Shown: positions 51,184-61,597, counted from the first letter of the stretch. The stretch: DNA of 64,000 bases from Amycolatopsis thermoflava N1165 (GCF_000473265.1 NZ_KI421511.1:6182360-6246359); one strand, 5' to 3'. Notes: a model not told the origin generated them from the letters alone. Made by a program: numbers and translations.

Positions 51184-51827
51184 TCGTGCTGCATTTCGAA
51201 GACCCGGTGTACGTCCTCGACCTGGGCCCCGACGAGAACCGGTTCGCGCCGGACTGGTTGAAGAGCGTGCACACCGCGCTCGACACCGTCGTCGGGAGTT
51301 CGTCGGCGCTGGTCACGATCGGCACCGGCAAGTTCTACTCGAACGGCCTCGACCTCGACTGGCTCTCCGCGCACGGCGACCAGGCGCAGACCTACGTCGC
51401 CGACGTGCAGGACCTGCTGGCGCGCGTGCTGACGCTGCCGGTGCCCACGATCGCGGCGGTGAACGGCCACGCGTTCGGGGCTGGCGCGATGCTCGCGATG
51501 GCGCACGACTTCCGGATCATGCGCGCCGACCGGGGCTTCTTCTGCTTCCCGGAGGCCGACATCAACATCCCGTTCACCCCCGGTATGGCGGCGTTGATCC
51601 AGGCCAAGCTGACCCCGGCCGCGGCGATCGCGTCGATGACCACGGGAACCCGCTTCGGCGGCGCGGAGGCGCGGGAGCTCGGACTGGTCGACGACACCGC
51701 GAGCGAGGCCGAGCTGCGCGACCGGGCGGTGGCAAGGGTGCGCCCCCTGGCCGGCAAGGACCCCGGCACGCTGGGCGCGATCAAGGCGACGATGTTCGCG
51801 GGGGCGGTGTCCGCCCTGCGCGCCTGA
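51180..51827 (+). CDS. Enoyl-CoA hydratase/isomerase family protein
   Basis: A 215-residue crotonase-fold protein. The oxyanion-hole segments are IGTGKFYSNGLDLDWL and VNGHAFGAGAMLAMAHDFRIM, and FPEADINIPFTPGMAALI follows. The catalytic Glu pair of typical hydratases is not obvious, so isomerase activity is more likely, as in the small ECI-like branch. It is translationally coupled to the TetR gene by ATGA overlap. Confidence 0.87.
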   Translation: MIVLHFEDPVYVLDLGPDENRFAPDWLKSVHTALDTVVGSSSALVTIGTGKFYSNGLDLDWLSAHGDQAQTYVADVQDLLARVLTLPVPTIAAVNGHAFGAGAMLAMAHDFRIMRADRGFFCFPEADINIPFTPGMAALIQAKLTPAAAIASMTTGTRFGGAEARELGLVDDTASEAELRDRAVARVRPLAGKDPGTLGAIKATMFAGAVSALRA

Positions 51828-51856
51828 GGTTTGCGACCGTCCCTTGAGGACGGCGG

Positions 51857-52132
51857 TTACCCGTGCTGAGGGGAGAGCACGTCCCGGTGCTTGCCGGTGG
51901 TGAGCCGCAGCCAGGCCTCGGACCAGCCACTGGAGACGGCGATCTCGTCGATGACGCCGGTGGGCAGGCACAACCGCCGAACCTCGCCCGCCGCGTCGTC
52001 GCCCCGCTCGCGAAGCCGTTCCAACTCGGCGATCAGTTGGTCGACGGATTCGTAGCGGGTCCAGGAGACGTCCTGCTCGCCCGTGCGCAGAAGCAGGAGC
52101 AAGTCGTCGATCAGGTCCTGGACCGCGCTCAC
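51857..52132 (-). CDS. Hypothetical helical protein
   Basis: A 91-residue cytoplasmic protein. The N-terminal amphipathic helix (VQDLIDDLLLLLR) is followed by SVDQLIAELERLRERGDDAAGEVRRLCLPTGVIDEIAVSSGWSEAWLRL. It has no recognised domain. The GTG at 52132 is a tentative start without a clear ribosome site; a GTG at 52180 would add 16 basic residues. Confidence 0.6.
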   Translation of the reverse strand: MSAVQDLIDDLLLLLRTGEQDVSWTRYESVDQLIAELERLRERGDDAAGEVRRLCLPTGVIDEIAVSSGWSEAWLRLTTGKHRDVLSPQHG

Positions 52133-52247
52133 CCGAGAGATTCTGACGCCGCGGCACCAGCGGCGGCAAGCACCCAACACTTCGCGCCGAGCACGGCACC
52201 GAGATCAACAGGTGAACCGCCACAACCCGGCTGACCAGGCGAAAGAG

Positions 52248-52320
52248 TGGGGCGCCTGGGGCTCGAACCCAGAACCTACGGATTAAAAGTCCGCAGCTCT
52301 ACCAATTGAGCTAACGCCCC
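52248..52320 (-). tRNA. tRNA-Lys (TTT)
   Basis: A 73-nt cloverleaf on the minus strand. The acceptor stem GGGGCGT/GCGCCCC has discriminator A. The anticodon stem GCGGA/TCCGT encloses CTTTTAA, giving anticodon TTT. The T arm CTGGG/CCCAG contains TTCGAGC. No CCA is encoded. Confidence 0.96.
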
Positions 52321-52324
52321 GTGA

Positions 52325-53176
<852 letters not shown>

Positions 53177-53184
<8 letters not shown>

Positions 53185-53542
53185 GCCCGGCACTCCAAAT
53201 CTGGTGGATCCGCTCGACCATCACGGGGATCGCCAGGCACGCGACGCCCAGGATGACCGTGCTCGACCGGCTCCGCTCGGCCAGCGCCCACGCCGCCCCG
53301 ACCGGCAGGATCACCAGCGACCCGACGAGGTAGGCCAGGTACGTGACCATGCTGCCGGGCCGGTCGCCGCCGATCAGCAGCACGACCCCGACGACCAGCT
53401 GCGCGACGAGCAGGACCTCGACCACCCCGAGCGCCACCAGCAGCGCACGCCCCGGCTCCCGGCCCCGCGCGGCGGCGACGAAGGCCCACACGGCGACCAG
53501 CGCCGCGCTCACCGCGACGGCCACGCCGAACCCAGTGATCAC
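53177..53542 (-). CDS. Hypothetical membrane protein
   Basis: A 121-residue protein with four membrane helices (residues ~5-25, 33-58, 65-85 and 95-112) and a C-terminal RIHQIWSAGHG tail. No family is recognised. It is the first gene of the pair with 52768-53184. Confidence 0.72.
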
Positions 53543-54005
53543 CGGTCCTCACCCAACCGTCGAACGCCATTACCGGTCGCAGCTTAGCCGCGTGGCGCCC
53601 GCCACCAGCCGACAGGAGCCGCCGCAGCGGAAAATCACCCACCGGTTTCCCGTCCACCCGGATGGCCGTACCGGGCCCGTGCCACGGACACGGCGGTGAC
53701 CTGTGCAGAGGGGCCCGCGCCCCGGAAATACGCGGCAAACGGGTGGTGGAAAGTCAACGGGGCTCACTGTCCGTAAACCTGAAACCTTTGTCACGCCGCC
53801 GGTTCGGCGGTGCGACCGGCCGTCGCCCGCGAGGACCATGGCACGTGGGCAGGGCAGTGGTAGCGATCGAGGGGGATCGGGTGATCTTCCAGTTGAACTG
53901 GCGCGGAAACCCGGAACGGATATTCACGACGATCTTCGCCATGGCCACGGACCGGGTGCCGGGCCTGCGGCCGCCGGGCCGCTGCCCGCAGCGCGCCTGC
54001 CCGTG
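53543..54005. other. Gene-poor interval
   Basis: No gene here has support. Open frames exist on both strands but lack ribosome sites and typical composition, and no terminator or palindrome stands out. The short stretch 53860-53960 reads as protein-like on the + strand (DRVIFQLNWRGNPERI) but its start is not clear. Confidence 0.5.
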
Positions 54006-54413
54006 TCAGGCCAGCGCCTCCAGCGACTCCCGCAGCTTCCCTTCGACGGGCACCGGGCGCCTGGTTTCGCGGTTCACGAACACGTGCACGAAGTGACCCT
54101 CGGCGACCGGTTCGCCCCGGTCCGACCGGAAGATCCCGATCTCGTAGCGCACGCTGCTGCGGCCGAGGTGCGCGACCCGCAGGCCGATCGACAGCACCTC
54201 GGGGAACGCGACCGAGGCGTGGTAGTTGCAGTGCGACTCGACGCACAGCCCGATCACGCCGCCGTCGTGGATGTCGAGCCCGCCGCGCTCGATGAGGTAG
54301 GTGTTGATGACCGTGTCCATCAGGGCGTAGTGGACGACGTTGTTGACGTGCCCGTACACGTCGTTGTCCTTCCAGCGGGTGGGAACCTGCTGCCAGTGCG
54401 GGTACGAGGTCAC
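54006..54413 (-). CDS. Acyl-CoA thioesterase, 4HBT hotdog type
   Basis: A 135-residue single-hotdog protein. The motif WKDNDVYGHVNNVVHY contains the conserved Asp and the active-site region of YbgC-like 4-hydroxybenzoyl-CoA thioesterases. The C-terminal half (VRYEIGIFRSDRGEPVAEGHFVHVFVN) gives the long central helix partner strands. The acyl-CoA is unknown. The GTG at 54413 lacks a good ribosome site and may be leaderless. It is divergent from the ThDP-type gene. Confidence 0.87.
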   Translation of the reverse strand: MTSYPHWQQVPTRWKDNDVYGHVNNVVHYALMDTVINTYLIERGGLDIHDGGVIGLCVESHCNYHASVAFPEVLSIGLRVAHLGRSSVRYEIGIFRSDRGEPVAEGHFVHVFVNRETRRPVPVEGKLRESLEALA

Positions 54414-54476
54414 GGCCGGGAGCTTAGGGCCTCTACTCTGGGATGATCGTTCACTCGTAGGGAATCTCAAGATCAC

Positions 54477-56177
54477 TTGACCGGAGTAGCGCCGCGCTGG
54501 GAACCTCTTCCCATCGGGTACCAAGAGGGATGGACCGTCGCCGAGATCACGGTCCGCGTGCTGGTCGACGCCGGGATACGGCGTGCCTACACCGTGGCCG
54601 GGGACGCGTTCCTGGAACTGCTCGACGCGCTCCGGTTCGAGCCGCTGATGGCGTTGGTCACAGCGCGCCAGGACACCGGCGCCGCGTTCATGGCCGAGGC
54701 CGAGGGCAAGCTGCGGGAGGTCCCGGCGCTGCTGCTCGGCGGCCCCGGCCCGGGCATCGCGGACTTCCTGGTCGCCGTGCGCTCGGCCTACCAGGACGGT
54801 TCGCCGATGGTCGTGCTGGTCGAGGAGCGCGCGAGCGTCCGGCTGGCCGGTCCCGGCATCCAGGACGGCCTCGCCGAGCTGGACCCGCTGACGTTGTTCG
54901 GCCCGTTCGCGAAGTGGACCGGCCGCGCCGAGACGGCCGCGCAGGTGCCGGTGCTCGCCGCGCAGGCGGCCCGCGCCGCGCGCGACGGGCGCAAGGGGCC
55001 GGCGATCCTGGCGGTGCCCGCCGACTTCTGGGTCGCGCCGTTCGACGGCGCCATCCCGGAGCCGGAACAGCGCCCGGACGACACCGGCGCGGTGCTGCGG
55101 TCCGCGCACGAGGTCGCCGCCCTGCTGGCCGACTCGCGCTACCCGGTGGTGATCGCCGGCGGCATCGGGCGCAGCGCCCGCAAGGACCTGATCGCCGCCG
55201 CCGAGCAGCTCGGCCTGGCCGTCTACACCGCGTTCCGCCGCCAGGACAGCTTCCCGGAGAACCACGCGCGCTACGCGGGCCACCTCGGGGTCGGCATCCC
55301 ACCGGGGCAGCTGGACGCGCTGGAGCGGGCCGACGTGGTGCTGGCCATCGGCACCCGCCTGGACGAGGTGACCACGCAGAACAACCGGTACCCGCTGCCC
55401 GCGCAGACGCTTGTGGTGATCGGCCCCGGCCTGCCCGCCACGCACCGGCGCGGCCTGACCTTCCGCATCGATTGCGAGGTCGGCCCCTTCCTGCGGCAGC
55501 TGGTCGCGGTCGGCGTCGCCAGGTCGCGGCGCAGCTCGGCGGCCAACGCGGCCACGCATACCCACATGACCCCGCCGCGCACCAGCCCGGACCACCCGCT
55601 GGTGCACCCGGCCGACGTGGTGCGGGTGCTGCGCAAGGTGGCGCCCGAGGACACTGTGGTGGCCGCGGACTCGGACAAGACCGCCCGGTTCGTGCACCGG
55701 TACTGGTGCTTCACCGAGCCGCACACCCAGATCGAGCCGCCGGACGGGGTGCGGGGCTACGCCGTGCCGGCGGCGCTCGGCGCGAAGCTGGCCGCCCCGA
55801 AGCGCACGGTGGTCGCGGTGATTTCGGACGCAGCGGCGATGATGACCGGGCAGGAGCTGGAGACCGCGGTGCGGTACCGCGCGCCGATCCTCGTCGTGGT
55901 GTTCCAGAACGGCCTGTACGCCGACGTCGCCATGCACCAGGCGGCCAAGCACGGCCGACTGAACGGGGTGTCGCTCACCGCGGTGGACTTCGCGGCCTGG
56001 GCCCGCTCGTTCGGCGCGGCGGGCTACACGATCGAATCGCCCGAGCAGCTGGAGCCGACCATGCGGCGGGCGCTGCAGCACCAGCGGCCGAGCGTGATCG
56101 ACGTGCGGACCGATCCGGACGTGATCGATCCGGACACCCGGCTGTCCGCGCTGTTCCAGCGGCCGCGCAAGAGCTAG
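54477..56177 (+). CDS. Thiamine-diphosphate enzyme-like protein with altered motifs
   Basis: A 566-residue protein with the three-domain layout of acetolactate synthase/pyruvate decarboxylase enzymes. The catalytic glutamate motif, normally RHExGAAFMA, is RQDTGAAFMA here, with Asp in its place. The ThDP/Mg motif, normally GDGxxxM...N, is SDAAAMMTGQEL...VFQNG. The Asp and Asn metal ligands persist, but the first Gly is Ser. Activity is therefore uncertain. The TTG at 54477 is the only start before the domain; a leaderless transcript from TACTCT (~54434) is possible. Confidence 0.8.
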   Translation: MTGVAPRWEPLPIGYQEGWTVAEITVRVLVDAGIRRAYTVAGDAFLELLDALRFEPLMALVTARQDTGAAFMAEAEGKLREVPALLLGGPGPGIADFLVAVRSAYQDGSPMVVLVEERASVRLAGPGIQDGLAELDPLTLFGPFAKWTGRAETAAQVPVLAAQAARAARDGRKGPAILAVPADFWVAPFDGAIPEPEQRPDDTGAVLRSAHEVAALLADSRYPVVIAGGIGRSARKDLIAAAEQLGLAVYTAFRRQDSFPENHARYAGHLGVGIPPGQLDALERADVVLAIGTRLDEVTTQNNRYPLPAQTLVVIGPGLPATHRRGLTFRIDCEVGPFLRQLVAVGVARSRRSSAANAATHTHMTPPRTSPDHPLVHPADVVRVLRKVAPEDTVVAADSDKTARFVHRYWCFTEPHTQIEPPDGVRGYAVPAALGAKLAAPKRTVVAVISDAAAMMTGQELETAVRYRAPILVVVFQNGLYADVAMHQAAKHGRLNGVSLTAVDFAAWARSFGAAGYTIESPEQLEPTMRRALQHQRPSVIDVRTDPDVIDPDTRLSALFQRPRKS

Positions 56178-56309
56178 CGTTCGCGACGGATCTGTGATCT
56201 ACTGGTGTCGGTCTTCGAAGATTTTGTGTTCGTGTTCAGGCACGCTCGCAAGATTTGGCGGGCGTAGTGGTTCCCCACTCGGGGAGGCAAACCGATCCGT
56301 CATTGACCC

Positions 56310-56335
56310 GGCGCACCGGAGCGGTGTGCCGTTTT
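56310..56335 (+). terminator. Terminator-like hairpin in the cspA leader
   Basis: A 9-bp stem with one G-U pair (56310-56318 with 56322-56330), a GAG loop, then GTTTTGTTT. It lies only 25 nt before the cspA start, too close for a separate promoter downstream. It either ends the upstream transcript or acts as a conditional attenuator of cspA. Confidence 0.5.
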
Positions 56336-56360
56336 GTTTGCAGTATATGGAGATTTTTTC

Positions 56361-56564
56361 ATGGCTCAGGGCACCGTGAAGTGGTTCAACTCCGAGAAGG
56401 GGTTCGGCTTCATCACTCCCGACGATGGCGGCGGCGACGTCTTCGTCCACTACTCGGAGATCCAGGGCCGCGGCTTCCGCACCCTGGAGGAGAACCAGCG
56501 GGTTGAGTTCGAGATCGGCCAGGGCCAGAAGGGCCCGCAGGCGACCGGGGTCAACGTCCTCTGA
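56361..56564 (+). CDS. cspA: Cold shock protein
   Basis: A 67-residue single OB-fold RNA/DNA-binding protein. It starts [21 protein letters not shown] (RNP1 KGFGFI) followed by DVFVHYSEI (RNP2), exactly the length of actinobacterial CspA. It chaperones RNA during cold or growth transitions. The leader (about 180 nt from the preceding gene) carries a terminator-like hairpin and an A/T-rich segment just before the ATG. A strong terminator follows. Confidence 0.96.
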   Translation: MAQGTVKWFNSEKGFGFITPDDGGGDVFVHYSEIQGRGFRTLEENQRVEFEIGQGQKGPQATGVNVL

Positions 56565-56577
56565 TTCGACTTCGAAC

Positions 56578-56620
56578 GGCAGCCCCCACCTCTTCGTGAG
56601 GCGGGGGCTGCCTTCGTTTT
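56578..56620 (+). terminator. Rho-independent terminator of cspA
   Basis: A 15-bp stem with one internal mismatch (56578-56592 with 56598-56612), a 5-nt loop and TTCGTTTT. It begins 13 nt after the cspA stop. Confidence 0.88.
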
Positions 56621-56725
56621 CCGGCCCTTCGAAGCGGTGTGCGCAATCCCGGCGACCTCGGTCCGGAAGATCGCGCCGTCCGGTACCTTCATGCGGGTGT
56701 GGTTCGAGGGCGAGGGGTGGAACCG

Positions 56726-58117
56726 ATGACTGCTACCGCGACGCGGCCTGCCGTGCCCGGTGGCCCCGGCGGTGCAGTGCCGGAACCCGCCGCGCCCCCG
56801 AACGCCCCGCGCGGTGGCCTGGCCGGCCTGTTCGAGCTGCCCGGCGCCGCGGTACGCGGGATCGCGCACTCGGCCCGCACCACGCCGGGCCGTCTGACGG
56901 TGATCGCGGTCGGGCTCGTCGTGCTGGCGCTGGTCACCGGCGTGGTCGCGACGATCACGCTGCAGGAGCGCAAGAACACGATCAACGACCTCATCGACCA
57001 CCGCGAGCCGCTGGCCGCGGCGTCGCAGGAGGTGTACCGCTCGCTGTCGGACGCCGACGCGACCGCGGCGAGCGCGTTCCTGGCGATCGGCGTCGAACCG
57101 CCGTCGCTGCGCCAGCGGTACGACACCGCGATCGCGCGCGCCGGCGTCGCACTGGCCAAGGCCGCGTCCGACTCGGCCGGCGTGCCCGAGGCGGCGGCGC
57201 AGGTGGAGATCCTGACCCGCCAGCTGCCCGTCTACACCGGCCTGGTGGAGACCGCCCGCGCGAACAAGCGGCAGGGCTTCCCGGTCGGCTCGTCCTACCT
57301 GCTCGAGGCCTCGAGCCTGATGCGCACCACGATCCTGCCCGCCGCGCAGGACCTGTACCGCATCGACACCGACCGGCTGGCCGAGGAACAGGACGACGCG
57401 AGCAGCTTCCCGTGGGTCACCACGTTCCTCGTGCTCGCCCTGCTCGCGGCGCTGATCACGACCCAGGTCTACCTGACCCGCAAGACCAACCGCGTGCTGA
57501 ACGTCGGGCTCGTCGTGGCCACCGCCGCGACGGTGCTCGCGCTGCTCTGGGGCGGGGTCGCGGTGACGGTGCAGAGCGTGCTGGTCAGCAGCGGTGACGA
57601 GGACGGCAGCCACCAGGTCGACGTGCTCGTCCGCGCCCGCATCGCGGCGCTGCAGGCCAGGGCGAACGAGATGCTGACCCTGGTCGCGCGCGGGGACGGC
57701 GGATCGTACGAACAGGTCTTCAACACGCTCGCGCCGCAGGTCACCGGCCTGCTGAACGAGGCGCGCGGGTTCGCCACCGGCGACATGGCCCGCGAGGTGC
57801 AGGGCGCGGCGGACAGCGCCGAGCGGTGGCTGAACACGCACCAGGAGATCCGCGCCAAGGACGTCGACGGCGCCTATTCGGACGCCGTGAAGCTCGCGGT
57901 CGACTCGTCGGTGCAGGGCGGCGCGGCCACCACGTTCGCGAACCTCGACGACGCGCTGGTCGCCGCGATCGGGCACGGCAGGCAGGCGTTCCTCGACGAC
58001 ACGCGCGGCGGTGACCGTGCGCTGACGCTGCTCGCGCCCGGCTTCGCGGTGCTCGCGGTGGTCGCCGCGGCCGGCGCCACGATGGGGATCAGGGACAGGC
58101 TGAGGGAGTACCGCTGA
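56726..58117 (+). CDS. glnX: GlnX-type transmembrane sensor of the PknG pathway
   Basis: A 463-residue membrane protein with a proline-rich cytoplasmic N-terminus. Four transmembrane helices (about residues 57-80, 232-250, 262-285 and 433-455) enclose two exported helical sensor domains. It is the first gene of a unit in the order glnX-glnH-pknG, the same order as Rv0412c-Rv0411c-Rv0410c of M. tuberculosis, where GlnX relays ligand-bound GlnH to PknG. Sequence motifs alone are weak; the assignment rests mostly on topology and synteny. TGATG overlap couples it to glnH. Confidence 0.85.
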   Translation: MTATATRPAVPGGPGGAVPEPAAPPNAPRGGLAGLFELPGAAVRGIAHSARTTPGRLTVIAVGLVVLALVTGVVATITLQERKNTINDLIDHREPLAAASQEVYRSLSDADATAASAFLAIGVEPPSLRQRYDTAIARAGVALAKAASDSAGVPEAAAQVEILTRQLPVYTGLVETARANKRQGFPVGSSYLLEASSLMRTTILPAAQDLYRIDTDRLAEEQDDASSFPWVTTFLVLALLAALITTQVYLTRKTNRVLNVGLVVATAATVLALLWGGVAVTVQSVLVSSGDEDGSHQVDVLVRARIAALQARANEMLTLVARGDGGSYEQVFNTLAPQVTGLLNEARGFATGDMAREVQGAADSAERWLNTHQEIRAKDVDGAYSDAVKLAVDSSVQGGAATTFANLDDALVAAIGHGRQAFLDDTRGGDRALTLLAPGFAVLAVVAAAGATMGIRDRLREYR

Positions 58118-59073
58118 TGGCTCGGGGGAAGGTGGCCGCACTCGTGGCGGCCGTCGCGCTGCTGGCCGCCGGTTGCGGCAGCGCCGGGACGCCGGCCGAC
58201 CCGGCGCCGGTCGGTGACGTGCAGGCGCCGCTGCCCGCCGGGGTCGGCGGCGGGGACACGGGCAGCGGCAGCGGCGCGGACAACAACTGCGATACGCGCA
58301 GCCTCTCGCCGAACGGCTCGATCCCGTCCGGGTCCACGATGGACAAGATCCGCGACCGCGGCCGCCTGATCGCCGGGGTCGACCAGACCAACTTCCTGTT
58401 CGGTTTCCTCAACCCCTCCAGCGGCAACCTGGAGGGCTTCGACATCGAGATCGTCAAGCAGATCGCGGCGTCGATCTTCGGCCGGTGGGAGGGGCACATC
58501 CAGTGGGTGGCCATCCCGTCGTCGGCCCGTGAGGACGTGCTGAAGGACCACCAGGTCGACATCGTCGTCCGGACCTACAGCATCACCTGCACGCGGATGA
58601 AGGACGTCGCGTTCTCCGCGCCTTACTACCAGGCCGGGCAGGCGGTGCTGGCGGCGAAGAACTCCGGCATCCGCGGCCTGCAGGACCTCGGCGGCAAGCG
58701 GGTGTGCGCGGCGAAGAACTCGACCTCGCTGTCGACGATCAGCAGCGCGCCGTCGCGCCCGGTGCCGGTGTCGGTGAACAACTGGTCGGACTGCCTGGTG
58801 CTGATCCAGCAGGGCCAGGTCGACGCCATCTCCACCGACGACGTGATCCTCGCGGGCATGGCGCGGCAGGACCCCAACCTGGAGGTCGTCGGCGAGCCGT
58901 TCACGCGGGAGTTCTACGGCGTCGGCATCCCGCTGGGCCAGGACGACATGGTCCGGTTCGTCAACGCCGTGCTGGAGAACGTCCGCAACGGCAGCGCCTG
59001 GCAGAACACGTACAAGTACTGGATCGAGCCGGCGCTCGGACCGGGTTCGCCGCCGTCCGTGTCCTACCGCTGA
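58117..59073 (+). CDS. glnH: Amino-acid-binding lipoprotein GlnH
   Basis: A 318-residue lipoprotein (LLAAGC lipobox). A Gly/Pro-rich spacer is followed by a periplasmic-binding-protein fold with GRLIAGVDQTNFLFGFLNPSSGNLEGFDIEIVKQIA. KDVAFSAPYYQAGQAVL and GGKRVCAAKNSTS bind the ligand. In mycobacteria GlnH binds aspartate and glutamate and reports to GlnX rather than to an ABC importer; no permease is present here either. Its stop is 13 nt before pknG. Confidence 0.93.
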   Translation: MARGKVAALVAAVALLAAGCGSAGTPADPAPVGDVQAPLPAGVGGGDTGSGSGADNNCDTRSLSPNGSIPSGSTMDKIRDRGRLIAGVDQTNFLFGFLNPSSGNLEGFDIEIVKQIAASIFGRWEGHIQWVAIPSSAREDVLKDHQVDIVVRTYSITCTRMKDVAFSAPYYQAGQAVLAAKNSGIRGLQDLGGKRVCAAKNSTSLSTISSAPSRPVPVSVNNWSDCLVLIQQGQVDAISTDDVILAGMARQDPNLEVVGEPFTREFYGVGIPLGQDDMVRFVNAVLENVRNGSAWQNTYKYWIEPALGPGSPPSVSYR

Positions 59074-59086
59074 GGGGGTGTCCACA

Positions 59087-61597
59087 GTGTCCGAAGAGGA
59101 GCGTCGCCCGCGCCACGCGCGGCAGGACGACCGGCCGATCACCGGTTCCCTCGCCGACGAGCCCGGCACCGGGTGGAACAGGCCTGCCGACGAGCTGAGC
59201 GGCGCCCGGCCGACGCCGATCGGCGAACCGGTGCCCTCGGCCGCCGAGACGCAGATCATCGAGCCGGTCCGCCCGCCCGCGGAACCCGTGCAGCCGGACG
59301 ACGTGCAGCTCACCAGCGTGCTCGCCTCCCCGGCGCCGATGACCGAGATGATCCGGCCGCCCGCGCCGCCGCCGGAGCCGAGCGGTCCGGCAGTGCTGCC
59401 GGACCCGGGCACCGACAGCGTGCTGCCCGAGCGGTCCAGCGGTCACACGGGCTCGGGCAGCCAGCCCGGCACCGGGCCGGGCACGGGAGCGGGCACCGGC
59501 ACGGGCGCGTTCCCGGGCACCTCGCGGCGCACCGGGCGGCGGACCCGGCGCGGTCGTCTCGGCGCCGGCCTGGTCGAGGTTCCGCCGGTGCCCTACCGCG
59601 ACCCGGCGTCGGCGGTCCTCACGAACCCGGTGGTGTCGGAGGAGAAGCGGTACTGCGGCAACTGTTCCGCGAAGGTCGGCCGCGGCTCGGCCGGCCCGGA
59701 GGGCGTGTGCGAGAAGTGCGGCACCGCCTACTCGTTCCTGCCCACGCTGCAGCCGGGTGACCTGGTCGGCGGGCAGTACGAGGTGCTCGGCGCGATCGCC
59801 TACGGCGGGCTCGGCTGGATCTACCTCGCCAAGGACCGCAACGTAAACGACCGCTGGGTCGTCCTCAAAGGACTGATCGACACCGGCGACCCGACGGCCG
59901 TCGCGGCGGCGGTGAACGAGACCCGGTTCCTGGCCGAGGTCGAGCACCCGAACATCGTCAAGATCTACAACTTCGTCCAGCACCCGGACGCGCGCACCGG
60001 GCACGCCATCGGCTACATCGTGATGGAGTACATCGGCGGCCAGTCGCTGCGCCAGCTCGCGCTCGCGCACCAGCGCGCCGCCGGGCGGCCGGAGCCGTTG
60101 CCGATCGCGCAGGTCATCGCGTACGGGCTGGAGATCCTGCCCGCGCTGGGGTACCTGCACAGCCAGGGGCTGCTGTACTGCGACCTCAAGCCGGACAACG
60201 TGATCCAGACGCACGAGCAGCTGAAGCTGATCGACATGGGCGCGGTGCGGCGGATCGACGACTACACCAGCCCGCTGTTCTTCACCACCGGCTACAGCGC
60301 GCCGGAGCTGACCACCCACGGCGCGTCGATCGCGTCGGACCTCTACACCGTCGGCCGCACGCTGGCCGTGCTGAGCTTCGAGTTCAACGGCTACACCACG
60401 AAGTACAAGGCCGGGCTGCCGACGCCGGACGAGATCCCGCTGTTCAAGCTGTTCGGCTCGTACTACCGGTTCCTCAAGCGCGCCACACATCCGGACCCGG
60501 ACCGCCGGTTCCTGTCGGCGGAGGAGATGGCCGACCAGCTCGCCGGTGTGCTGCGCGAGATCATCTCGATGGGCACCGGGAAACCGCGGCCCGCGGTGTC
60601 CACTGTGTTCGGTCCGGAGACCAACACGTTCGGCGTGGACCTGGTGGTGCCGGAGGCGGGCTGGACGGTGCCGCTGCCGGACGCCGTCGAGGTGGTGTCC
60701 GGCCTGCCGATCCCGCAGGTCGACACCGACGACCCGGCCGCCGGTGTACTGGCGACGACGACGGCCGTCGACCCGCGGGCCGCGATCGACGCGCTGGCCG
60801 GTGCCCCGCCGGACTCGATCGAGGTGCGGCTGCGGATCGTCCGCGCGCGCATCGAGCTGGGCGAGCTGGCCGAGGCGAACCGCCAGCTGCAGGCGGCGCA
60901 GTACCTGGCCATCCGGGCCGGGTACCCGCACGACTGGCGGATCGACTGGCACCGGGGGCTGATCGAGCTTGCCGGCGGGCGGCCGCGGGTGGCGAACGTG
61001 GCGTTCGAGACCGTGTACGACGACCTGCCCGGCGAGATCGCGCCGAAGCTCGCGCTGGCGGTCAGCGCGGAGGGCATCGGCGACTACTTCACCGCGGCGC
61101 GGTTGTACGAGCAGGTGTGGCGCACCGACCGGGCGTACGTGAGCGCGGCGTTCGGGCTGGCGCGGGTGTATCTGGCGCAGGGCGCGCGGGCGGGCGCGAT
61201 CGAGGTGCTGGAGTCGGTGCCCTCGGCGTCGACGCACTACGTGGCGGCGCAGGTGGCGGCCATCAAGATCAAGACCAGGGCGAGCGGACCGAACACCTCG
61301 GTCATCGAGGCTGATCTGGTGGACGCAGGCGTGAAACTGGAGCAGTTGCGCCTGGACGCCGAGCGGCGGACGCGCATCTCGGCGGAGGTGCTGGAGGCGG
61401 CGTTCACATACGTGCAGGGCGCGCCGCCGGGATACCGGACGAGCGCGAAGGTGCTGGGCTGCGATCTGTCCGAACGGGACATCCGATTCGGACTGGAACG
61501 CTGCTACCGCACCCTGGCGCGACTGGCCCACACGACGGGCGAGCGGATCGAACTGGTCGACCGGGCCAACTCGGTGCGCCCGCGCACACTCACCTGA
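59087..61597 (+). CDS. pknG: Serine/threonine protein kinase PknG
   Basis: An 836-residue soluble kinase with the PknG architecture. A long disordered N-terminus (to ~180) is followed by a rubredoxin-like metal site with two CxxC pairs (YCGNCSAK, CEKCG). In the kinase domain, K261 is the ATP-binding Lys, the catalytic loop is YCDLKPDNV with D366, and DMG replaces DFG. TPR repeats form the C-terminal third. PknG phosphorylates the FHA protein GarA/OdhI and thereby frees 2-oxoglutarate dehydrogenase and glutamate metabolism. The GTG at 59087 is preferred; a GTG at 59078 is possible. Confidence 0.95.
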   Translation: MSEEERRPRHARQDDRPITGSLADEPGTGWNRPADELSGARPTPIGEPVPSAAETQIIEPVRPPAEPVQPDDVQLTSVLASPAPMTEMIRPPAPPPEPSGPAVLPDPGTDSVLPERSSGHTGSGSQPGTGPGTGAGTGTGAFPGTSRRTGRRTRRGRLGAGLVEVPPVPYRDPASAVLTNPVVSEEKRYCGNCSAKVGRGSAGPEGVCEKCGTAYSFLPTLQPGDLVGGQYEVLGAIAYGGLGWIYLAKDRNVNDRWVVLKGLIDTGDPTAVAAAVNETRFLAEVEHPNIVKIYNFVQHPDARTGHAIGYIVMEYIGGQSLRQLALAHQRAAGRPEPLPIAQVIAYGLEILPALGYLHSQGLLYCDLKPDNVIQTHEQLKLIDMGAVRRIDDYTSPLFFTTGYSAPELTTHGASIASDLYTVGRTLAVLSFEFNGYTTKYKAGLPTPDEIPLFKLFGSYYRFLKRATHPDPDRRFLSAEEMADQLAGVLREIISMGTGKPRPAVSTVFGPETNTFGVDLVVPEAGWTVPLPDAVEVVSGLPIPQVDTDDPAAGVLATTTAVDPRAAIDALAGAPPDSIEVRLRIVRARIELGELAEANRQLQAAQYLAIRAGYPHDWRIDWHRGLIELAGGRPRVANVAFETVYDDLPGEIAPKLALAVSAEGIGDYFTAARLYEQVWRTDRAYVSAAFGLARVYLAQGARAGAIEVLESVPSASTHYVAAQVAAIKIKTRASGPNTSVIEADLVDAGVKLEQLRLDAERRTRISAEVLEAAFTYVQGAPPGYRTSAKVLGCDLSERDIRFGLERCYRTLARLAHTTGERIELVDRANSVRPRTLT

